A stretch of DNA of 20,645 bases. Source: Lachnospiraceae bacterium. GTDB taxonomy: Bacteria > Bacillota > Clostridia > Lachnospirales > Lachnospiraceae. Below, in pieces: positions 6,897 through 12,322 of the stretch; position 1 is the stretch's first letter; the number at the start of each line of letters is the position of its first letter. The stretch covers positions 1-20,645 of the forward strand of contig CAAGKE010000261.1 of the NCBI GenBank assembly GCA_900770325.1, given 5' to 3'. Position numbers and translations under genes: made by a program. The notes below the pieces were generated by a model, which saw only the letters and a list, made by a program, of their open reading frames with translations, did no database searches and was not told the origin of the DNA.

Positions 6897-7078
6897 TCTT
6901 GTCTCTACTGCTTCTATAACATCGTTTTTTCTTGCAAAACATACTTTGACATGTATCTGTTCCAGCTGTATTCCAACAGAAAAATAGGAAGCCATCACTC
7001 TGACTGCCTACCCGCTAATGAGATATTTGGATTCGGGCATTACCCTTGCCTCTCTACGGACATTACACACAAGAATGA

Positions 7079-8092
7079 CTATATCTGTATATCCGGAGCT
7101 AATAGTAACTTATCTATTACCGGATGAATCATACTTGTTTCTAATATTACATTTATGGCACATAGCTTCCTTCCTGCATCCTTACTAGATGCACCACAAT
7201 GATATGCCTTTTCTGTAGCCATACCATAATCCAGAACTATCAATCTGTCATGGCAGTCTGCATTAGGTTTAATTCTGAGTGGAGGATATTCTTGTATAAA
7301 ATCGTTTACTACCGCCGTTGTCAAAAAACCTCTTTTTCCATGACCATTCTCTGTAAATAAAACCACTTCCACACCAGCTTGCTTCTGCGATAATAGCTGT
7401 AAAGTCTTTGTATTCACATAATCATCCACTACATAAATACTCTTTTTTGCCTGCTGATATATATCTATGTATGCTGCATCAGCCTCAAACTTCTGTCCTT
7501 TATAAATAACAAAATTTTTAAAATCCTTATCTGAAACAAAATTTTCATTAAGTGTGTCTATGCTCTTTTGAATAACTTGAATATCTTGTTCTGTTTTCTT
7601 CTGTCTATCAGCCATATTTGACATTTGCGCAGAAATTTCTGATACTCTTGCACTTACAAGATGCATCTCCGCCTGTGTAACAAACTGTTGGTTTTGCTTT
7701 ATATAATGACGCATTTCACGAAATGCACGCATAATAAAAATGCTTTGCTGTTCTGCAAGCTCACCTCTGAGAACTGTAGCAAGCATATAAATACCTTGCT
7801 CCGTGAATGCATATGGCAATTTTTTAATGTGAAGCCCTCTTTTATTTCCATTTTCGTTTAAAGTCGCAATTTGCGACTTTAAAAAATCTTCCGGAATCTC
7901 ACCCTTTGTCAGCTGAAACATAAAATCTTCCGGAAACCTTGCGATATTACGTTTTACCTGCTCATTCAGACGCTTCACTTCATACCCGTAAATCTCAGCC
8001 AAATCATAATCAAGCATAACCTGCTGTCCTCTTATGATATATACTCGATTACATATATTATCTACTGTCATCAATTCTGTACTTTCTGCCAT
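7079..8092 (-). CDS. ORF6N-domain protein with C-terminal PLD-like domain
   Basis: The product has 337 residues. The N-terminal ~100 residues are an ORF6N domain, a KilA-N-related module of phage regulators and antirepressors: YIIRGQQVMLDYDLAEIYG, then KRNIARFPEDFMFQLT, LKSQIATL and YAFTEQGIYMLATVLR. A helical, coiled-coil-like stretch follows (about 135-190), then a C-terminal domain with YIDIYQQAKKSIYVVDDYV and a single HxR variant of the phospholipase D motif, CHDRLIVLD, followed by YHCGASSKDAG. One such half-site would need a dimer to be active, and Lys is replaced by Arg. AGGAGG lies 12 bases before the chosen ATG; an upstream ATG (8104) directly abuts it. The gene is AT-rich compared with its neighbours, sits behind an XRE regulator and looks horizontally acquired. 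A role in phage or mobile-element regulation or defence is inference. Confidence 0.85.
   Translation of the reverse strand: MAESTELMTVDNICNRVYIIRGQQVMLDYDLAEIYGYEVKRLNEQVKRNIARFPEDFMFQLTKGEIPEDFLKSQIATLNENGNKRGLHIKKLPYAFTEQGIYMLATVLRGELAEQQSIFIMRAFREMRHYIKQNQQFVTQAEMHLVSARVSEISAQMSNMADRQKKTEQDIQVIQKSIDTLNENFVSDKDFKNFVIYKGQKFEADAAYIDIYQQAKKSIYVVDDYVNTKTLQLLSQKQAGVEVVLFTENGHGKRGFLTTAVVNDFIQEYPPLRIKPNADCHDRLIVLDYGMATEKAYHCGASSKDAGRKLCAINVILETSMIHPVIDKLLLAPDIQI
7857..7883. repeat. 27-bp perfect palindrome inside the ORF6N gene
   Basis: TTTAAAGTCGCAA and TTGCGACTTTAAA are 13-bp arms around a single central base, inside the codons for LKSQIATLN. In RNA this would give an unusually stable hairpin in the coding region. 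It might be a protein binding site or a translational control hairpin, or a by-product of coding constraints on the conserved LKSQ-A-T stretch. Confidence 0.75.
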
Positions 8093-8113
8093 CTGTACAC
8101 TCATCCTCCTACA

Positions 8114-8140
8114 AATTGTGCAACAGGCTGTTGCACAATT
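8114..8140. promoter_or_regulatory. 12-bp inverted repeat between regulator and ORF6N genes
   Basis: AATTGTGCAACA (8114-8125) and TGTTGCACAATT (8129-8140) pair perfectly around GGC. The element fills most of the gap between the XRE gene stop (8150) and the ORF6N ribosome site. It lacks a T-run, so it is more likely an operator for the XRE regulator, an RNA processing hairpin or a translational element than a terminator. Confidence 0.6.
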
Positions 8141-8149
8141 ACCAATACA

Positions 8150-8377
8150 TTATCTATTTGTTTGTTCATCGCCCTTGTCATCCTTATTTCTTTTATCAGA
8201 CAACCTCTCCATTTCAACCTTATATGCCATCAATCGCAAAAGATACTGCGGAACCCTTCTATTTCCTAATTCCCAATCTGTTTCCGTCATATAAGGAATT
8301 TCAAAGTACTCACAAAATTCTTTTCTATTCATGCCAGTACTTTCTCTTAATTTTTTCAATTCTTCTCTTGCTTCCAT
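8150..8377 (-). CDS. Short XRE-family helix-turn-helix regulator
   Basis: The 75-residue protein is almost entirely one lambda-repressor-like helix-turn-helix: LKKLRESTGMNRKEFCEYFE then IPYMTETDWELGNRRVPQYLL, followed by a charged tail (RNKDDKGDEQTNR). Very similar short regulators (RESTGMNRKEFCEYFGIPYRT...) are abundant in Lachnospiraceae. GAGG six bases upstream supports the ATG at 8377 over an in-frame ATG at 8401, which lies within the palindrome at the transcription start. It precedes the ORF6N gene by 57 bases on the same strand and probably regulates this two-gene module, with palindromes at its own transcription start and between the two genes as candidate operators. Confidence 0.85.
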   Translation of the reverse strand: MEAREELKKLRESTGMNRKEFCEYFEIPYMTETDWELGNRRVPQYLLRLMAYKVEMERLSDKRNKDDKGDEQTNR

Positions 8378-8388
8378 AGTCCACCTCT

Positions 8389-8403
8389 TTATGCATTGCA
8401 TAA
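8389..8403. promoter_or_regulatory. Palindrome at the XRE gene transcription start
   Basis: TTATGCAATGCATAA on the minus strand is a perfect 15-bp palindrome overlapping the predicted transcription start (about 8401) of the XRE gene, the usual place for an autorepressor operator. It is also close to the ribosome binding site. Confidence 0.5.
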
Positions 8404-8407
8404 ATTA

Positions 8408-8436
8408 ATTATATGATTTTTATTACCCACGGTCAA
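8408..8436 (-). promoter_or_regulatory. Sigma-A promoter of the XRE-ORF6N module
   Basis: TTGACC (8436-8431) and a perfect TATAAT (8413-8408) are spaced by exactly 17 bp on the minus strand. This is one of the best promoters in the window and drives the XRE and ORF6N genes. Confidence 0.8.
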
Positions 8437-8466
8437 TAACCTATTTTCATAAAAAATAAATTGCAC

Positions 8467-8574
8467 CTTACTCTCCGCACTCGTCACATCAAGCTCATCC
8501 AACTCAAGTTCAACCTCAACATAATCATCCGATTTCCGTTAGGACAAAAGGCATACCGTCTCAGCGTGACAAGG
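8467..8574 (-). pseudogene. Remnant resembling the C-terminal part of an RlmD/RumA-type rRNA methyltransferase
   Basis: One minus-strand frame reads CHAETVCLLS, a TAA stop (8541-8539), then RKSDDYVEVELELDELDVTS followed by AESK. The run HVETVVLLS..RKPDD..EVE.ELDELD.TSAESK is, as I recall it, a characteristic stretch near the C-terminus of Clostridial 23S rRNA (uracil-5-)-methyltransferase proteins. The catalytic domain is absent upstream (a TAG precedes at 8583), and the resemblance ends at the Lys of AESK (8467), about 30 bp upstream of the XRE promoter. It is therefore a broken fragment, likely cut where the XRE-ORF6N module was inserted. The family name rests on memory of the motif. Confidence 0.6.
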
Positions 8575-8590
8575 TCTTTCCTATGACATG

Positions 8591-8618
8591 AAAAACGCCC
8601 GTATTTCATACGGACGCC
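8591..8618 (-). terminator. Rho-independent terminator of the Nudix gene
   Basis: On the minus strand CGTCCGTAT-GAA-ATACGGGCG forms a 9-bp stem (with one G-U pair that works only in this orientation), followed directly by TTTTT. It lies 60 bases after the Nudix stop codon. Confidence 0.8.
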
Positions 8619-8677
8619 AAAAGTACAACATTAATATCTCCCGTTTCCTGAACATCCGGCAAAAAGACATCCAGGTA

Positions 8678-9232
8678 CTATACTAACACCTTTCTGTCTC
8701 TGCAGACGATTTTCAGGCCGCCCGCCGGAACACAGAATTCCGGATTATGGGCACAGCATTGTTCATATACATATTCCAGATCAAACCATGCAACCCCGTC
8801 CAGTTCCTCTTCCTGCAGCTTCAGTTGGGATATATCTACTGTTTTTTCATATGCAAATACAAATGCGATCTCATTATCCCGGAAGGCTTTTCCGTAAAAT
8901 TCTGTTTCGTATTGAATCCGAAATGTATCCAGAAAACGCAGATCCTCTTTCTGTGCTGCGATGCCCAGTTCTTCCTGTAATTCCCGCAATGCAGATTCCA
9001 ACGGTTCATTTCCTGCCGGAATATGTCCCGCAGAGGACGTATCATACTGTCCCGGAAAAGAATCCTTCTTCATGGAGCGTTTCTGCAGCAGCACTTCTGT
9101 CCGGCTCCCATTCCTTCGCATGATCCAGACATGTGCCGTACGATGCCGTATTCCTTCCGCATGCGCTTTCACTCTCTCCACCGTTTTTCCGGTAGGCTGT
9201 CCATATTCATCCACAATATCTACGATTTCCAT
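8678..9232 (-). CDS. Nudix hydrolase (isopentenyl-diphosphate isomerase-like)
   Basis: The 184-residue protein starts EIVDIVDEYGQPTGKTVERV and continues RHRTAHVWIM and LLQKRSMKKDSFPGQYD, the pattern of the YfcD/IDI-like Nudix group, which hydrolyse nucleoside diphosphate-linked compounds or isomerise prenyl diphosphate. The Nudix box is GHIPAGNEPLESALRELQEE then LGI. Its metal-binding REXXEE core is intact, but the first Glu of the GX5E element is replaced by Asn with a Glu following. The substrate is unknown; the conserved Cys and metal sites of true IPP isomerase were not verified. The start at 9232 (GGAG ten bases before) is required because the longer in-frame ATG at 9340 would lie upstream of the promoter's -10. 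It is transcribed alone, divergently from cbiM. Confidence 0.85.
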   Translation of the reverse strand: MEIVDIVDEYGQPTGKTVERVKAHAEGIRHRTAHVWIMRRNGSRTEVLLQKRSMKKDSFPGQYDTSSAGHIPAGNEPLESALRELQEELGIAAQKEDLRFLDTFRIQYETEFYGKAFRDNEIAFVFAYEKTVDISQLKLQEEELDGVAWFDLEYVYEQCCAHNPEFCVPAGGLKIVCRDRKVLV

Positions 9233-9323
9233 ATATTCATCACTCCATTGCAGCGGAGAATACCTTCTTCCCGGAGTATCTGTACTGTACTGTTTTCTCC
9301 GCGTATTCTCTCTATTAAATTTC

Positions 9324-9352
9324 AATATACCACGAAGCACTTTTTTTCACAA
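9324..9352 (-). promoter_or_regulatory. Sigma-A promoter of the Nudix gene
   Basis: TTGTGA (9352-9347), a 17-bp spacer and TATATT (9329-9324) lie on the minus strand. Transcription would start near 9317, 85 bases before the chosen start codon. Confidence 0.7.
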
Positions 9353-9370
9353 TATGATCTTGCGCAGCCA

Positions 9371-9422
9371 CCCCGGGGGTTATTTTTTTAACAATTTTTT
9401 CAATTTTCATCCCCCCGGGGGG
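9371..9422. promoter_or_regulatory. Paired GC-palindromes upstream of cbiM, possible metal-sensor operators
   Basis: CCCCGGGGG (9371-9379) and CCCCCCGGGGGG (9411-9422) are set in AT-rich sequence with centres 42 bp apart, four helical turns. Such C-tract/G-tract dyads are typical of CsoR/RcnR/InrS-family metal sensor operators, which would fit the adjacent Co/Ni transporter. The same segments could also pair as one long hairpin with an AT loop. A weak promoter (TTGTAT 9424-9429, 17 bp, TACCAT 9447-9452) lies directly after the second site. Confidence 0.45.
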
Positions 9423-9488
9423 CTTGTATCCCATGCAGCATAATAGTACCATAAGAAAAAAGACAAAAGATATGGGAGGTGCATGATT

Positions 9489-10550
9489 ATGCATATGGCA
9501 GACGCATTACTGGCTCCGGCTGTGGCCGTGACTATGTATGCAGCTTCCGGTGTGGCGGCCGGTGTTTCCGTGAAAACACTTAAAAAAGATGAAAACACAG
9601 CAAAATTACCTGTGATGGCAGTTACCTCTGCGCTTGTCTTTGCAGGACAGATGGTGAACTACACCATTCCGGGAACAGGTTCCTCCGGTCATCTGTGCGG
9701 CGGTATGATGCTGACCGCTCTTCTTGGTCCGCAGGCCGGATTTTTATCCATGATCGTGATTCTGGCCATCCAGTGCCTTTTCTTTGCTGACGGCGGACTC
9801 ATGGCTCTGGGTGCGAATGTGTGGAATATGGCATTTTATGGCTGTTTTGTCGGCTATTATCTGCTATGGAAACCAATTATGCGCAGCAAACTGTTTTCCG
9901 GCATGGAACGTAAAGCTGCAGGACGGATAAAGATTATTTTATCTTCTGTTCTTGGCTGTGTGATCACGCTTCAGCTGGGAGCTTTCTCTGTTGTTCTGGA
10001 GACCTCGCTTTCCGGTATTACAGAATTACCCTTCGCAGCTTTCACAGGCCTCATGCAGCCGATCCATCTCGCGATCGGATTAATCGAAGGACTGGTTACT
10101 GCTGCTGTTTTGCTGTTCATTTATGAAACCCGTCCCGAACTGATACAGGAAGCAGATACCCCGAATGCTCCCCTTAAGAGCAAATGCTCCCTGAAAACTA
10201 CCATTGCGATCCTTACTATTGTTGTCGCGATCATTGGCGGCGGCGTAAGTCTGCTGGCAAGTTCGAACCCGGATGGTCTGGAATGGTCTATGTTCGGTAA
10301 CGAAGAAGCCGGTTACAGCGCAAATATGGGGCTGGATGAAGAAGACTTCGGTATCAGCAGCAAAGTATCAGACGTGGCCGGAGCTATTCAGGAAAAAACT
10401 GCTTTCTTACCAGATTATGCTTTTACAAACAGTGACAGTGCTGCCGGTACTACGGTCTCCGGTCTTCTTGGTTCTGCTATCGTTGCATGTGCTGCCATTC
10501 TGATCTGTATGGCAGGAGGTTTCTTCCGAAAACGAAAAACTGCTGCATAG
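9489..10550 (+). CDS. cbiM: ECF cobalt/nickel transporter S component, CbiM/NikM fused to PDGLE domain
   Basis: The 353-residue membrane protein supplies the metal-binding subunit of a group II ECF importer. Starting at 9489 it begins MHMADALLAPAV; His2 is known in CbiM/NikM to bind the metal through the free N-terminus, so this start is preferred over the ATG at 9483, and GGGAGG sits nine bases before it. The SGHLCGGMMLTALLGPQAG segment contributes further conserved ligand-region residues. After the CbiM part (about 1-215) come one hydrophobic helix (239-257), the NPDGLEWS motif (260-267) that names the PDGLE domain, a soluble loop and a last helix (325-344). This reproduces the separate CbiN/NikN subunit as a fusion. 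Cobalt versus nickel cannot be decided. cbiQ and cbiO follow. Confidence 0.92.
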   Translation: MHMADALLAPAVAVTMYAASGVAAGVSVKTLKKDENTAKLPVMAVTSALVFAGQMVNYTIPGTGSSGHLCGGMMLTALLGPQAGFLSMIVILAIQCLFFADGGLMALGANVWNMAFYGCFVGYYLLWKPIMRSKLFSGMERKAAGRIKIILSSVLGCVITLQLGAFSVVLETSLSGITELPFAAFTGLMQPIHLAIGLIEGLVTAAVLLFIYETRPELIQEADTPNAPLKSKCSLKTTIAILTIVVAIIGGGVSLLASSNPDGLEWSMFGNEEAGYSANMGLDEEDFGISSKVSDVAGAIQEKTAFLPDYAFTNSDSAAGTTVSGLLGSAIVACAAILICMAGGFFRKRKTAA

Positions 10551-10572
10551 ATCTGATTTCTGTGATAAAATA

Positions 10573-10650
10573 TAAGAGCCGCCAGAGAGGAAGTGTGTTA
10601 CTGTTCACAGTAACGGAAGTATCTTCTGCTTCTCATTTTGGCGGCTCTTA
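10573..10650. promoter_or_regulatory. Long hairpin with nested palindrome in the cbiM-cbiQ gap
   Basis: TAAGAGCCGCCA (10573-10584) pairs perfectly with TGGCGGCTCTTA (10639-10650). Inside lies the palindrome GTTACTGTTCACAGTAAC (10597-10614) and a small GAAG/CTTC hairpin. The structure fills the 123-bp gap and ends about 23 bases before the cbiQ start. No T-run follows on the plus strand, so a stability or processing hairpin that sets cbiM to cbiQ ratios is more likely than a terminator. Confidence 0.65.
10597..10614. repeat. GTTACTG-family palindrome, perfect copy
   Basis: GTTACTGT and ACAGTAAC form a perfect dyad around TC. It matches the arms of the 92-118 repeat and, more loosely, 4216-4239. 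It appears to have been inserted within the loop of the longer 10573-10650 hairpin. Confidence 0.6.
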
Positions 10651-10673
10651 CTGCTTTTGAAAGGAAAACCCGT

Positions 10674-11477
10674 ATGAATCAGTTATCACAGGCACAGGGA
10701 GAGCTTCGGGAGATGGATATGCTGGCGCAGCAGCACTCCGTCCTGCATCGGATCCATCCTCTGTGCAAATTAATTGTAACCCTTTTTTATATTATAGAAG
10801 TTGTTTCTTTCTCAAAATATGACCTGTCCGGACTTTTCATTATGATACTGTATCCGGTACTCTGTTTTCAGCTGTCCGGCATTCCGGTAAGCCTTTGTTT
10901 TTATAAAATGCGGATGGTTTTGCCATTGATCTGCGCCGTTGGACTGGCTAATCCATTTCTGGATCATACTCCTGTATTTTCGGCGGGAGGTTTCCTGGTT
11001 ACCGGCGGAATGATTTCTATGATTACACTGATGCTGAAGGGCATCTTCTCGCTGATGGCTTCCTTTTTGCTGATCGCCACCACTCCGGTGGATACGCTCT
11101 GCGCGGCGCTCCGGAAGATACATATCCCAAATATTCTCGTAACGCTTTTGCTGCTTACCTATCGCTATGTTGGAGTCATGCTGGAAGAAGTTTCTGTTAT
11201 GTCTGAATCATATGCCCTGCGCGCCCCCGGTCAAAAGGGAATCCATATCTCTGCATGGGGCTCCTTTTTAGGACAGCTTCTCTTAAGGAGCATGGATAAG
11301 GCGGAAGAGCTTTACAACAGTATGCTGCTGAGAGGCTACAGCGGCGAATTTTACTATGCTGATATTCCGCCCCTCCGGGCAAACAGTGTCATCTACCTGC
11401 TGATTTCCATAACCGCCATTTTGCTGTTCCGGATATTTCATGTATCTGACATGCTTGGATCAATCGTTATGAGGTGA
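10674..11477 (+). CDS. cbiQ: ECF transporter transmembrane component CbiQ/EcfT
   Basis: The 267-residue membrane protein couples the CbiM subunit to the ATPase. About five to six hydrophobic segments are visible (for example LIVTLFYIIEVVSF and YRYVGVMLEEVSVM). The two cytoplasmic coupling motifs of the EcfT family appear as LRAPG and LLRGYSGEF near the C-terminal third. The N-terminal MDMLAQQHSVLHRIHPLCKL is typical of CbiQ. The start at 10674 follows AAAGGA; an in-frame upstream start at 10638 falls inside the hairpin and is unlikely. Its stop overlaps an in-frame GTG of cbiO by four bases, indicating translational coupling. Confidence 0.9.
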   Translation: MNQLSQAQGELREMDMLAQQHSVLHRIHPLCKLIVTLFYIIEVVSFSKYDLSGLFIMILYPVLCFQLSGIPVSLCFYKMRMVLPLICAVGLANPFLDHTPVFSAGGFLVTGGMISMITLMLKGIFSLMASFLLIATTPVDTLCAALRKIHIPNILVTLLLLTYRYVGVMLEEVSVMSESYALRAPGQKGIHISAWGSFLGQLLLRSMDKAEELYNSMLLRGYSGEFYYADIPPLRANSVIYLLISITAILLFRIFHVSDMLGSIVMR

Positions 11478-11482
11478 TTAAA

Positions 11483-12214
11483 ATGATAAAATTTGAAAAT
11501 GTCTCTTTTTCTTACGATAAAGATATGCCAATCATAGAAAATCTTTCCTTTTCTATTCAGAACGGGGAATCTGTGGGACTCATCGGCGCAAACGGTGCCG
11601 GAAAATCCACGATCATGAAAATTCTGCTGGGGCTTCTGCCCTGTGAAGGAAGGGTGTCTGTAGATGACCTGCCTGTTGAGAAAAAAAATCTCCCGAATAT
11701 CCGGAAAAAACTGGGATTTCTGCTGCAGAACTCAGATAACCAGATGTTCATGCCCACGGTCTATGAAGATATGATGTTCGGTCCCCGAAATTACGGCCTG
11801 AGCAAGGAAGAAGCAGAACAGCAGGTGGACAGGATACTGAATCAGTTAGGGCTGACAGATCTGAAACACCGTTATAATCATAAGATTTCCGGCGGCGAAA
11901 AACGTATGGCTGCTATTGCCACGATTCTCGCCATGCAGCCGGAAACGATCCTGATGGATGAACCCTCCATCGCTCTTGACCCGGTAAACCGGCGTACAAT
12001 TATCCGCATCATCAATCAGCTGCCTCAGACCAAGCTGATTGCGTCTCATGATCTGGATATGATCCTGGATACCTGCGATCGGGTGATTCTGCTGAACAGA
12101 GGAAAAATCGTGGCAGACGGAAAGGCAGAGGTTCTTTTACAGGATCAGGCTTTGCTGGAAGCAAACAGAATGGAACTGCCCTTCTGTCTTCAGGGATATC
12201 ATATCCACATCTGA
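11483..12214 (+). CDS. cbiO: ECF transporter ATPase CbiO
   Basis: The 243-residue ATPase powers the CbiM/CbiQ importer. Motifs are Walker A GANGAGKS (residues 35-42), Q-loop GFLLQNSDNQMFMPTV (the NQ-F pattern typical of ECF ATPases), signature ISGGEKRM, Walker B ETILMDEPSIALDP and the switch His in IASHDLDMIL. GAGGTG six bases before the ATG at 11483 supports this start; GTG at 11474 overlapping the cbiQ stop is an alternative. A single ATPase gene implies a homodimer. It ends ten bases before the second copy of the 98-bp repeat, with no ordinary terminator. Confidence 0.93.
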   Translation: MIKFENVSFSYDKDMPIIENLSFSIQNGESVGLIGANGAGKSTIMKILLGLLPCEGRVSVDDLPVEKKNLPNIRKKLGFLLQNSDNQMFMPTVYEDMMFGPRNYGLSKEEAEQQVDRILNQLGLTDLKHRYNHKISGGEKRMAAIATILAMQPETILMDEPSIALDPVNRRTIIRIINQLPQTKLIASHDLDMILDTCDRVILLNRGKIVADGKAEVLLQDQALLEANRMELPFCLQGYHIHI

Positions 12215-12224
12215 TATTATGATA

Positions 12225-12322
12225 ATTCAAGAACGCCTCTGGCGTTCTTGCCGCGGCGTGGTCGAATGCGAAGCATTCTTCCACTGACCACGCCTGCGAT
12301 CCGCCGGAGGCTTTATCTTGGA
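12225..12322. repeat. 98-bp structured dispersed repeat, copy 2
   Basis: This copy differs from copy 1 (740-837) at three positions: one in the loop of hairpin 1, and a paired change (G12261 and C12288) that keeps the hairpin 2 stem. It lies between the convergent cbiO and hybrid-kinase genes. The last two codons and the stop codon of the kinase gene (12313-12321, minus) are part of the repeat, so the element has provided the gene's end. Confidence 0.85.

Larger units (their letters stand above)
6711..6977 (-). pseudogene. Decayed reading frame of unknown family
   Basis: On the minus strand one frame runs for 89 codons from a TTG at 6977 to TAA at 6711, broken only by TGA at 6849-6851. The first half contains WKQIHVKVCFARKNDVIEAV and ends RESPFP; after the TGA the frame continues HKKHFMHKCAEIPMASGMND and finishes VPVFVKG. 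A TGG-to-TGA change at the break would restore a continuous protein. No ribosome binding site is seen and I cannot name the family. It could be part of a dispersed repeat that happens to stay open. It fills most of the 425-bp stretch between the DUF4317 and ORF6N genes, which otherwise holds the DUF4317 promoter and an 18-bp palindrome (6879-6896). Confidence 0.4.

Noticed and set aside
6700..7127. Two plus-strand frames (95 and 99 codons) in the DUF4317-ORF6N gap
   Set aside because: Low-complexity Cys/Ser-rich products, no ribosome sites, and antisense to a more protein-like minus frame.
9340..9488. Known NiCo or cobalamin riboswitch upstream of cbiM
   Set aside because: The sequence between 9340 and 9488 lacks the conserved elements I know for either class; GC-palindromes are better explained as operators or a hairpin.
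12012..12284. Minus-strand frame starting MEECFAFDHAAARTP
   Set aside because: Starts in copy 2 of the 98-bp repeat and runs antisense to cbiO; no coding signals.
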